A DNA stretch of 64,000 bases from contig NZ_AQUI01000002.1 in NCBI RefSeq assembly GCF_000371785.1, positions 434,001 to 498,000 of the forward strand, given 5' to 3'. Below the pieces are notes generated by a model. That model saw only the letters and a program-made list of their open reading frames with translations, made no database searches and was not told where the DNA came from. This DNA comes from Actinopolyspora halophila DSM 43834. Its GTDB lineage: Bacteria > Actinomycetota > Actinomycetes > Mycobacteriales > Pseudonocardiaceae. The position numbers were made by a program, and so were the translations under genes. Positions 36,007-44,031 of the stretch are shown here, piece by piece. Position 1 is the first letter of the stretch. Each line of letters begins with the position of its first letter.

Positions 36007-39000
36007 GTGGCTGGCTCGACACGGACGAAGAAGGGCAGCGCCGAGGGGCGCGCTTCTCAGACTTCCACCGGGGGCTCCGGCGGTCGGCGGTTGGTGATCG
36101 TCGAGTCCCCGGCCAAGGCGCGCAAGATCGCTTCCTTTCTCGGCTCGGGCTACCAGGTCGAGTCGTCCCGCGGACACATCAGGGACCTGCCGCGCGGAGC
36201 GGCGGACATCCCCGCCGCCTACAAGGGGCATTCGTGGGCCCGTCTCGGTGTGGACGTGGAGAACGACTTCGAACCGCTCTACCTGGTGACCGACGAGAAG
36301 CAGGACACGGTCGACGAGCTGCGGGAGGCACTGTCCGGGGCCGACGAGTTGTACCTGGCCACGGACGGCGACCGCGAGGGCGAGGCCATCGCCTGGCACC
36401 TGCTGGAGACGTTGCAGCCGTCGGTTCCCGTCCGGCGCATGGTCTTCCACGAGATCACCGAGTCGGCGATTCAGGCGGCTGCGGCCAACCCGAGGGAGCT
36501 GGACCACGACCTCGTCGACGCGCAGGAGACCAGGCGCATCCTGGACCGGCTCTACGGCTACGAGGTCAGTCCCGTGCTGTGGAAGAAGGTCATGCCGAAA
36601 CTCTCGGCGGGCAGGGTGCAGTCGGTGGCCACCCGGATCGTGGTGCAGCGTGAGCGGGAGCGCATCCGTTTCGTTCCGGCCTCCTACTGGGACATCGCCG
36701 CCACGCTGCGCGTTCCCGAGGACCAGGGGTCCGGTTTCGGTGCGCGCCTGGTCAGCGTCGACGGTGCGAAGCTGGCCACCGGGAGGGACTTCGGCCCGGA
36801 CGGGCAGCTGACCGGCGAGGCGCTCGTGCTGGACGAGCAGCGCGCCCGCTCGCTCGCCGCGGGGTTGGACACGGCCGACCTGAACGTGTCCAGCGTCGAG
36901 GAGAAGCCCTACACGCGGAAGCCCTACGCGCCGTTCATGACCTCCACGTTGCAGCAGGAGGCCGGACGCAAGCTGCGTTTCTCGGCGGACCGCACGATGC
37001 GCACCGCGCAGCGGTTGTACGAGAACGGCTACATCACCTACATGCGCACGGACTCCACGACGTTGTCCGAGACGGCGATCAGCGCCGCGCGGCAGCAGGC
37101 CGTGGAGCTCTACGGCGACAGCTACATCTCCGGGCAGGCCCGGCAGTACACGCGCAAGGTCAAGAACGCCCAGGAAGCTCACGAGGCCATCCGCCCGGCG
37201 GGGGAGAACTTCCGCACCCCGAAGGACGTGGGATCGGAGCTGGACGCCGACGGCTACAAGCTCTACGAGCTGATCTGGCAGCGCACGATCGCCTCCCAGA
37301 TGGCCGACGCCAAGGGGACCACGATGTCGGTCCGGGTGTCCGGCACGGCCGAGACCGGGGAGGAGTGCGTTTTCGCCGCCTCGGGCAGGACGATCACCTT
37401 CCCCGGATTCCTCAAGGCCTACGTCGAGTCGGTGGACTCGGAGGCGGGCGGCGTCGCCGACGACGCGGAGTCGCGGCTGCCGCGGCTGGTCGAGGGGCAG
37501 CACCTCAGGGCGGGCGAGCTCGAACCGGACGAGCACTCGACGAACCCACCGGCCCGTTACACCGAGGCCAGCCTGGTCAAGGCGCTCGAGGACCTGGGCA
37601 TCGGTCGTCCGTCCACCTACGCCTCGATCATCAGCACCATCCAGGAACGCGGCTACGTCTGGCGGAAGGGGTCGGCTCTCGTGCCGTCCTGGATCGCATT
37701 CGCCGTGATCGGCCTGCTGGAGCAGCACTTCGGCAGACTGGTCGACTACGACTTCACCGCCGCGTTGGAGGACGAGCTCGACCGCATAGCCGAGGGGGCG
37801 CAGCAGCGCACCAGATGGCTCCACGGCTTCTACTTCGGCGGTGAGGTGGGGCCGCAGGACTCCATCGGCCGGGCGGGCGGCCTGAAGAAGCTCGTCGGCT
37901 CCGGTGTGGAGGACATCGACGCCCGCCAGGTCAACTCGATCCCGATGTTCAGCGACGACGAGGGCCGCACGGTGTACGTGCGCGTCGGTCGCTACGGCCC
38001 GTACCTGGAACGTCCTGCGCACGCCACCGAGAACGGCGGCGGGGAGTCGCAGCGCGCCAACCTTCCGGACTCGCTCGCGCCCGACGAGCTGACGCCCCAG
38101 ATCGCGGAGAAGCTGTTCGCCACTCCGATGGAGGGGCGCACGCTCGGTACGGATCCGGACAGCGGCAACGAGGTCGTGGCCAAGGACGGTCGGTTCGGGC
38201 CCTACGTGACCGAGGTCCTGCCGGAGGGGACCAAGGGCAAGCCGCGTACCGGCAGCCTGTTCAAGTCCATGTCGTTGGACACCGTCACCCTGGAGGACGC
38301 ACTGCGGCTGCTGTCGCTGCCGCGCACGGTCGGCACCGATCCCGACACGGGTGAGGAGATCACCGCCCAGAACGGTCGTTACGGTCCGTACCTCAAGCGG
38401 GGGAGTGACTCGCGTTCCCTGGACAACGAGGAACAGATCTTCACGGTCACCCTGGAGGAGGCCCGCCGGATCTACGAGCAGCCCAAGCAGCGTGCTCGCA
38501 GGGCGGCCGCCCCTCCGCTGCGGGAGTTGGGCGAAGAGCCCGACACCGGCAAGAACCTGATCGTCAAGGACGGTCGGTTCGGGCCCTACGTGACCGACGG
38601 GGAGACGAACGCATCGCTGCGCAAGGGTGACACGGTCGAGGAGCTGAGCAAGGACCGCGCGATCGAGCTGGTCGCCGAGCGGCGGGCCAAGGCCCCGGCC
38701 AAGAAGAAGGGGACCAAGAAGGCGAAGAGTACGAGCTCGGCCGGTGGGGCCAAGAGTGGCGCCAAGGCCAAGGACGGCGGGTCCGCGGACTCGTCGTCCG
38801 GGACGAACGGGACCGGTTCCTCCACGGGCTCGTCCGGGAAGAAGTCGTCCGGCAAGAGTTCTGGGAGTTCCTCCGGGACCAAGAGTTCCACGACCAAGAG
38901 CGGCACGTCGAAGAGCTCCAGCACCAAGGGCGGCACGTCGAAGAACGGCACGAACGGTGGTTCCACCGCGGGCTCCACCGGCAACGGTGGCAAGCAACGT

Positions 39001-39024
39001 GCCGCGAGTCGCTCGAAGAGTTGA
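36007..39024 (+). CDS. topA: DNA topoisomerase I with basic tail
   Basis: A 1005-residue type IA topoisomerase that relaxes negative supercoils. The TOPRIM domain begins VIVESPAKARKI and has ATDGDREGEAIAWHL. The catalytic Tyr345 is in YITYMRTDST. Four repeated C-terminal domains with GTDPDSGNEV/KDGRFGPYV motifs follow. The last 115 residues are a Lys/Ser/Gly/Thr-rich disordered tail with many SGTK- and KSS-like units, like but longer than mycobacterial TopA tails. The GTG at 36007 follows AGGG/AGG. Confidence 0.96.
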   Translation: MAGSTRTKKGSAEGRASQTSTGGSGGRRLVIVESPAKARKIASFLGSGYQVESSRGHIRDLPRGAADIPAAYKGHSWARLGVDVENDFEPLYLVTDEKQDTVDELREALSGADELYLATDGDREGEAIAWHLLETLQPSVPVRRMVFHEITESAIQAAAANPRELDHDLVDAQETRRILDRLYGYEVSPVLWKKVMPKLSAGRVQSVATRIVVQRERERIRFVPASYWDIAATLRVPEDQGSGFGARLVSVDGAKLATGRDFGPDGQLTGEALVLDEQRARSLAAGLDTADLNVSSVEEKPYTRKPYAPFMTSTLQQEAGRKLRFSADRTMRTAQRLYENGYITYMRTDSTTLSETAISAARQQAVELYGDSYISGQARQYTRKVKNAQEAHEAIRPAGENFRTPKDVGSELDADGYKLYELIWQRTIASQMADAKGTTMSVRVSGTAETGEECVFAASGRTITFPGFLKAYVESVDSEAGGVADDAESRLPRLVEGQHLRAGELEPDEHSTNPPARYTEASLVKALEDLGIGRPSTYASIISTIQERGYVWRKGSALVPSWIAFAVIGLLEQHFGRLVDYDFTAALEDELDRIAEGAQQRTRWLHGFYFGGEVGPQDSIGRAGGLKKLVGSGVEDIDARQVNSIPMFSDDEGRTVYVRVGRYGPYLERPAHATENGGGESQRANLPDSLAPDELTPQIAEKLFATPMEGRTLGTDPDSGNEVVAKDGRFGPYVTEVLPEGTKGKPRTGSLFKSMSLDTVTLEDALRLLSLPRTVGTDPDTGEEITAQNGRYGPYLKRGSDSRSLDNEEQIFTVTLEEARRIYEQPKQRARRAAAPPLRELGEEPDTGKNLIVKDGRFGPYVTDGETNASLRKGDTVEELSKDRAIELVAERRAKAPAKKKGTKKAKSTSSAGGAKSGAKAKDGGSADSSSGTNGTGSSTGSSGKKSSGKSSGSSSGTKSSTTKSGTSKSSSTKGGTSKNGTNGGSTAGSTGNGGKQRAASRSKS

Positions 39025-39101
39025 CGTCGGGGGCGGGGACGGGATTCGCCGGGGGTTCGTTTCGTCCGGAACGTCGTCGGAGCTGTGGTGAGGTGTCGTG
39101 A

Positions 39102-40352
39102 ATGACTGCGGAGACCGACTCGTCTCCCGCCGCGGGAGGCGCGGTGCCGGGTTCCTCCGCTGAGGGGATCTGGGTCGAGGTCGTCGGACAGCCCGAGGCC
39201 GTACGCACGCTGACGAGCGCCGTGCGTGCCGCGCGGGCTCGTCTTCGCGGGGAGAGCACCACGGGCGGTGCGATGACCCACGCCTGGTTGTTCACCGGCC
39301 CACCGGGCTCCGGGCGTTCGGAGGCCGCGCGCGCCTTCGCCGGGGCGCTGCAGTGCGCCGACGTGGAGACGCCCGGCTGCGGGGCCTGTCCTGCCTGCGA
39401 GACCGCGTTGGCCGGGACCCACGCCGATGTGACCACGGTGGCCCCGGAGGGGCTGTCGATCTCGGTGGCCGAGATGCGTTCGTTGGTGCAGGCCGCCGCC
39501 AGGAGGCCGACCACGGGGTACTGGCGGATAGTGCTGATCGAAGACGCCGACCGACTCACAGAGGGTGCGGCCAACGCGCTGCTCAAGGCGATCGAGGAAC
39601 CCCCGGAACGGACCGTGTTCCTGTTGTGCGCCCCCTCGGACCATCCTGCCGACGTGCCCGTGACGATCCGTTCCCGCTGCAGGGCTCTGCAACTGCGCAC
39701 GCCCCTGGTCGGGGCGATAGCCGAGTCGCTGTGCCGTCGCGACGGAATCGAGCGCTCCACGGCGGAGTGGGCCGCCTCGGTCTGCGGGGGGCACATCGGC
39801 AGGGCCCGGCGACTGGCCACCGATCCGCAGGCGCGGGAGCGGCGGGAGACGGTGCTGAGCATCCCGCGCGGTCTGCGCGACCTGTCCGAGGTCTTCGGCG
39901 AGGCCGGACGGCTCGTGCGTTCCGCCGAGACCGAGGCCTCCGAACTCAACGAGGAGCGGAACGAGGCGGAGAAGGAGGAACTGCGCACCGCCATGGGGGC
40001 GGGGGGAACCGGTAAGGGGACCTCCTCGGCCACCAAGGGGGCCAACGCGGCGCTGAAGGAGTTGGAGCGGAAGCAGAAGGCCCGTGCCACCCGGTCCCAG
40101 CGGGACGCGTTGGACCTGGCTCTGGTCGATCTGGCCGGTTTCTACCGCGACGTGCTGGCGACCAGGTTCGGTGCGACGGTGCCGTTGAACCATCCCGACT
40201 TCGCACGGGACGTGTCCAGGGCGGCGGCCGAGTGGACCTCGGAGACCGCGCTGCGGCGGTTGGAGGCGGTGCTGGGCTGCCGTACCGCGTTGAACCGCAA
40301 CGTCAAGCCGGTCGTGGCCGTGGAGGCACTGGCCGCCGAGCTGTACCGGTGA
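39102..40352 (+). CDS. holB: DNA polymerase III delta-prime subunit
   Basis: A 416-residue clamp-loader subunit. The AAA+ domain has TGPPGSGRS, where the P-loop Lys is Arg as expected for delta-prime, a zinc-binding cluster (CGACPACET) and the sensor region EDADRLTEGAANALLKAIEEPP. The SRC motif (SRCRAL) for the neighbouring subunit is present. An extra charged region of about 60 residues lies near 290-350. It follows topA as in Mycobacterium (Rv3644c). Confidence 0.93.
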   Translation: MTAETDSSPAAGGAVPGSSAEGIWVEVVGQPEAVRTLTSAVRAARARLRGESTTGGAMTHAWLFTGPPGSGRSEAARAFAGALQCADVETPGCGACPACETALAGTHADVTTVAPEGLSISVAEMRSLVQAAARRPTTGYWRIVLIEDADRLTEGAANALLKAIEEPPERTVFLLCAPSDHPADVPVTIRSRCRALQLRTPLVGAIAESLCRRDGIERSTAEWAASVCGGHIGRARRLATDPQARERRETVLSIPRGLRDLSEVFGEAGRLVRSAETEASELNEERNEAEKEELRTAMGAGGTGKGTSSATKGANAALKELERKQKARATRSQRDALDLALVDLAGFYRDVLATRFGATVPLNHPDFARDVSRAAAEWTSETALRRLEAVLGCRTALNRNVKPVVAVEALAAELYR

Positions 40353-40427
40353 GATGAGGGCGAACCCCTTCGTCGGGACGGTTCGGGGCACTTCGCGGGT
40401 CGGTCCGCCTCGAGGACGGACGGTGCC

Positions 40428-41975
40428 TCAGCGGCGGCGGGGCAGTGCGGCTATGAGCACCGCGCCGAGCAACAGCAGCAGCGTTCCCGTCCAGAAGAGC
40501 CCGACCGCGTGATAGGCCCCCGAGGTTTCGGCCAGTGGCGGCCCCCCGGCCTCCTGCACCGGAGGCGCCGTCGTGTTCTCCGGAGGGGTGCTCCGTTCGC
40601 AGTGGACCCCGCCCTCGGGGGCGCCTGCCCGTGCGAACTGTTCGCCGAACGATACCTGGGCGAGCGCGGTGGAGAACCCGAGGAAGTCGTTGGGCAGGAT
40701 CTTCAGGTCGAGCAGCCGTGCCCCGGCGCGGACCTCGCCGTCGGTCTTGTCCTTGGTGAGTTCGCCCAGGCTGAGTCGGAGCACTCCGATGTCGAGGACG
40801 TTCTCCCGGTCCGAGTGCCCCACCAGCGCGGTGTCGGAGTCGTTGTCCGACGAGGAGGGCAGGGGGAGGCCGATCGGCAGTTCGAACTCGGGGTCGGCCG
40901 CGTCGAGCGTGAACAGCTCCTCCCCGCCGCGGCTGATTCGCAGCACGGGGGCGCTGTAGTCCACCGAGGACGTCTCGGGGTCACCCGTCGCGGTGGCGGT
41001 CAGCTTCGGCCGACTGACCACGTCGATGCGCAGCTCCTGCGAAGTCCCCGCGAACAGGCGAATGCCGGCCACTTCGAACCGCGAGGTGGAACGGACCGCC
41101 TTGCCCTGCTGGCCGGGAACGTCCACCAGCCGAACGCTGGAGTCGGCCCGCATCACGTCGGGCACGCGCAGCAGCGAGCCCTTTCCGCCCGTGGAATCCG
41201 CCGTGGAGCCGGTGAGCAGTCCGCCCAGTCGTTCCGGGCCTCCCCCCTTCTCGTCGAGCACCGTCCCGTCCGCGGGGGACGAACCGTTCGACAGTTCGGC
41301 GGCCTCGGCCGTCAGCTTGTCCTCCTGATTGTTCAGCGCCGGGAGCACGTTCACCGCCGAGATGCCTGCCAGCGAGGTTTTCGCCGCGGATATGGGCTCC
41401 ACGCAGGGGCCGAGCTCCTCGTCCCACCTGGCGTGCGCGCTGCCCTCGAGCGCCCCGAGGTCGAGCAGGCTGTCCAGCGGGGAGGACGGGGGTTCGAGGC
41501 CGCGGGTCCGCGGTTCCGCGTGGTCCGGGACCGCTGTCTGGGACAGCGAGCCGGGCAGCGCCGGTGCGTTGCCGCCCACCGCGAAACCGAGCGGGGCCGA
41601 TTCCGCCACCGCTTTCTCCTGGGCCAGGTAGGCCTGCGAATTGGCTTTGGCGACCGAGATGCCCATCCCGGTTTCGACCAGCGCCTGTCGAGGCAGCTTC
41701 TCGTCGAACTCGGGGTCGTCGATGATCGATTCCCCCGGGACGGCGTTGGGCAGCACGCGCAGCAGTCCTATCCCCGTTCCGGCACCGCCCACGATCGGCC
41801 CCGGCGGGGGGCTCTCCGGTTTCGAGGAGCCCGGTGGCTGGTCGGGGAACTCGGGTGTGGGGACCGGGGTGCTCGAAGGTGTGCTCTGCGCGGTGGCGGC
41901 GGGAAGGCCCAGCAACGCCACCGCCAGCGAGACGACGGAGCACACGGCGACGCGGCGGACAGTGGGTATGCGCAT
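40428..41975 (-). CDS. Exported surface protein with C-terminal anchor
   Basis: A 515-residue secreted protein I cannot name. A signal peptide (residues 1-29, ending ATAQS) leads to a Pro/Ser-rich stretch (30-60), then a long beta-rich region with few cysteines, and finally a membrane helix (AVGLFWTGTLLLLLGAVLIAA) followed by LPRRR. That is the layout of a sortase-independent membrane-anchored surface protein. It is convergent with holB. Confidence 0.75.
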   Translation of the reverse strand: MRIPTVRRVAVCSVVSLAVALLGLPAATAQSTPSSTPVPTPEFPDQPPGSSKPESPPPGPIVGGAGTGIGLLRVLPNAVPGESIIDDPEFDEKLPRQALVETGMGISVAKANSQAYLAQEKAVAESAPLGFAVGGNAPALPGSLSQTAVPDHAEPRTRGLEPPSSPLDSLLDLGALEGSAHARWDEELGPCVEPISAAKTSLAGISAVNVLPALNNQEDKLTAEAAELSNGSSPADGTVLDEKGGGPERLGGLLTGSTADSTGGKGSLLRVPDVMRADSSVRLVDVPGQQGKAVRSTSRFEVAGIRLFAGTSQELRIDVVSRPKLTATATGDPETSSVDYSAPVLRISRGGEELFTLDAADPEFELPIGLPLPSSSDNDSDTALVGHSDRENVLDIGVLRLSLGELTKDKTDGEVRAGARLLDLKILPNDFLGFSTALAQVSFGEQFARAGAPEGGVHCERSTPPENTTAPPVQEAGGPPLAETSGAYHAVGLFWTGTLLLLLGAVLIAALPRRR

Positions 41976-42075
41976 CCGGCACCTTCCGGGGTCGTGATCG
42001 AGGTCACCGTTGAGTCCAACGAGCCGGGGGTGTGTGAGTGACGTTCGAGCGTCCGCTACACTCGTGTTCGGTTTC

Positions 42076-42149
42076 GCCGCCTTAGCTCAGTAGGTCAGAG
42101 CGACGCACTCGTAATGCGTAGGTCAGGGGTTCGACTCCCCTAGGCGGCT
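42076..42149 (+). tRNA. tRNA-Thr (anticodon CGT), integration target
   Basis: A 74-nt cloverleaf. GCCGCCT pairs with AGGCGGC, T is the discriminator, and CCA follows in the genome. The anticodon stem ACGCA/TGCGT closes the loop CTCGTAA, giving CGT. Its 3' 42 bases, from the anticodon loop on, form the left copy of the attachment repeat, so the intact gene is a hybrid of chromosome and element. Confidence 0.96.
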
Positions 42150-42155
42150 CCACCG
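42108..42155 (+). repeat. attL: left 48-bp attachment repeat
   Basis: Identical to 53921-53968. It runs from the tRNA-Thr anticodon loop through its 3' end and a few bases beyond. Integrase and possible arm sites lie just inside. Confidence 0.93.
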
Positions 42156-42158
42156 GTG

Positions 42159-42193
42159 ACCGGCCGTTTTCCGCGATGCGGGAGACGGCCGGT
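42159..42193 (+). terminator. Hairpin after tRNA-Thr (element-borne copy)
   Basis: ACCGGCCGT pairs with ACGGCCGGT around an inner CCGC/GCGG stem, followed by TCTCGTT. It sits where the chromosomal copy after the right repeat has a different hairpin. Confidence 0.7.
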
Positions 42194-42200
42194 TCTCGTT

Positions 42201-42222
42201 GGTCTCAGTTCTGGTCTCAGTT
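42201..42222 (+). repeat. Tandem decamer near attL (possible integrase arm site)
   Basis: GGTCTCAGTT occurs twice, separated by CT. The same 22 bases in the same orientation lie at 53805-53826 near the right end. Paired decamers flanking the crossover are typical of integrase arm sites. Confidence 0.6.
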
Positions 42223-42240
42223 GCCCCTTCCGAGGTGCCC

Positions 42241-43632
42241 TCACCGCTCCCCGCGAGGCTTCCAGAGCAACCCGCCCAACTGCCCCGCGATGCCCTGCTT
42301 GATCTCGTCGGGTACGTGGACGTAGCGGGTGAGCATGGAGGCTTCGGACCACCCCATGACTTCCATGATCGCTCGTGTGGGCACCTGGAGGACCAACAGC
42401 ATGGTCGCGGCGGTGTGGCGGGCGTCGTGCAGCCGCGCGGGACGTACGTTTGCCGCATCGAGCAGTGCCCGCCAGTCCGCGTAGTCGGCCCTCGGATCGA
42501 TGGCCTTGCCGTTCGGCTGTGCGAACATCCACCCCTCGTCGTGCCACAGCTCGCGCGCGGTGTGTCGCTCCTCGTCCTGGGCCTCGTCGTGATCGAGCAG
42601 AGCGTGGATCAGCTGCTCGGGGAGGCTGATCACTCGCTTGCCCGATCGGGACTTCGTTTCGACCACCACGAGCCCACCACCGTGCCCCTGGGGGCAGTCC
42701 GCACCGCGCTTGCGGCCGCACGGCTTGCCCTCCCCGCAGCCGTGCCGCCACGTCTGGCGCTGGAGCGCTCTACGAATCGTGAGCGTCGCCGTGGGGTAGG
42801 CGTGCGGGCAGTCCGCGACCTCGCCGTTTCCGCACACTTCGTCTTCGATGTGCTCCCAATCCTGCGGGGTGCCCTTGGCGAGCCGGTTGATCGCTTCCCG
42901 CTGCTCGTCGGTGAGAGCGGCTCCGCAACCGTGGTGCCAGGTGATCTGCAAGTCCGACCACTTCAACCCGAGGACTTCGCCCTGCCGGAGCCCCAGTGAG
43001 AGCGCCACGGCGAAACGAGCACCGTTGCGCCGCTGCTGGGCGACCTCGAGAATCTGCCGAGCTTCGTGCACCGTGAACGGCTCGATCTCGGGCTCGGTGA
43101 GCTTCGGGGCCTTCGCGATCAGCACGGGGTTGCTCGTGATGTGCTGGCGCTTCACCGCCTCGTTCAGCGCTACGCGCAGGGTGCGGTGTACGTGATGCAC
43201 CGTGGACGAAGCGAGCCCACGGGCCTGCAACTTCCCGTAGAGCTTCTCGATGTGCTCCGGCTGCAAGCGGTCCGCCCGATGCGCCCCGAGTCCGGGGATG
43301 AGGTACTGCTCTACCGATGTGCGGTAGCGCGCCTCGGTCTTCGGACGCACCGACGGGGCCGCGATGTGTTCCAGCCAGTGCCGAAGCCACTTCTCGACGG
43401 TCCAGGACTTGCCCGGTTTCTGGGCCTTGCCGTCGTCACGCTCGCGTTCCAACCGGCGAACCTTGCGCGTGACTTCGGCTTCGGTCCTGCCGCGGACATG
43501 CCGGCGGTCCGGGCGACCATCGTCGCGGACGCCCATCGTCACACGGCCGTGCCAATTGTCGTCGGTCTCGCTGTAGTAGATGCTGCCCGCTCCGTTCGGG
43601 GCGCGGCCGTCCTCGCGCTTCCTGCGCGCCAT
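42241..43632 (-). CDS. int: Tyrosine recombinase / integrase
   Basis: A 463-residue phage-type integrase that would insert and excise the element at tRNA-Thr. The N-terminal arm-binding and SAM-like core-binding domains (about 1-170) precede the catalytic domain with Arg216 (LGLRQGE), Lys327, His402-x2-Arg405 (LHDARHT), Trp428 and Tyr437 (LTRYVHV). A Cys/His-rich insertion spans about residues 233-318 (CG...CGNGEVADCPHA...CGEGKPCGRKRGADCPQGH in pattern), which may bind zinc. It reads toward attL and ends 85 bases from it. Confidence 0.95.
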   Translation of the reverse strand: MARRKREDGRAPNGAGSIYYSETDDNWHGRVTMGVRDDGRPDRRHVRGRTEAEVTRKVRRLERERDDGKAQKPGKSWTVEKWLRHWLEHIAAPSVRPKTEARYRTSVEQYLIPGLGAHRADRLQPEHIEKLYGKLQARGLASSTVHHVHRTLRVALNEAVKRQHITSNPVLIAKAPKLTEPEIEPFTVHEARQILEVAQQRRNGARFAVALSLGLRQGEVLGLKWSDLQITWHHGCGAALTDEQREAINRLAKGTPQDWEHIEDEVCGNGEVADCPHAYPTATLTIRRALQRQTWRHGCGEGKPCGRKRGADCPQGHGGGLVVVETKSRSGKRVISLPEQLIHALLDHDEAQDEERHTARELWHDEGWMFAQPNGKAIDPRADYADWRALLDAANVRPARLHDARHTAATMLLVLQVPTRAIMEVMGWSEASMLTRYVHVPDEIKQGIAGQLGGLLWKPRGER

Positions 43633-43671
43633 GTTGGGTCTCCTTTCGTCGGTGGTGTTGCGGTGTGGGGC

Positions 43672-43872
43672 TTAGGCGGCGTGTTGCTCAGCTGTGAGCC
43701 GGTCGATGTAGGCATCGAGGGCGTCGGTGGGGATGCGGCGTGCGCGTCCGATGCGCACGGAGGCGATCTCGCCGTTTCGGAGGAGCTGGAACATGTGAGT
43801 GCGGCCGATGGCGAGTCGGTGGGCGGCCTGTTCGACGGTGAGCAGGGTCTGCGGCTGGTCGGTGGTGCTCAT
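43672..43872 (-). CDS. xis: Excisionase-like HTH protein
   Basis: A 66-residue MerR-type winged-helix protein of the excisionase family: LLTVEQAAHRLAIGRTHMF, the helix-turn-helix, then a wing around ASVRIGRARRIPTDALDAYIDRL. It is encoded 40 bases upstream of int on the same strand, as in pSAM2-type elements. Its first 32 codons and promoter lie in the left inverted repeat and are copied at 49.3 kb. Confidence 0.9.
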   Translation of the reverse strand: MSTTDQPQTLLTVEQAAHRLAIGRTHMFQLLRNGEIASVRIGRARRIPTDALDAYIDRLTAEQHAA

Positions 43873-44031
43873 GGGTGGCTCCTAACTGGGGCGGTGGTCT
43901 ACGAACTTCACGAACTTACGAACTTTGCCGATGACCAGGGGAAACGTTGAGAGCAAAGTTCGTAGGCTACGAACTTCGGTCCACACAAAACCCCAGGTCA
44001 GAACCAAAGTTCGTAAGTTCGTACGGTTCGT
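43778..44031. repeat. Left copy of 254-bp inverted repeat
   Basis: Near-identical in reverse complement to 49121-49374. It holds the first part of xis, its upstream region and the iteron array, and ends exactly at the last base of the DUF3987 stop codon. Confidence 0.93.
43901..44022. repeat. Iteron-like array around a 21-bp palindrome
   Basis: Seven copies of ACGAACTT or its complement: 43901, 43910, 43918 forward; 43956 and 43969 as a perfect 21-bp palindrome (43956-43976); 44007 and 44015 reversed. It lies between the DUF3987 gene and xis, suiting a replication origin or an operator for xis-int. The whole array recurs in the right inverted repeat. Confidence 0.8.

Noticed and set aside
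35836-38997. A 1053-codon minus-strand frame
   Set aside because: Antisense shadow of topA; third-position GC bias keeps it open.
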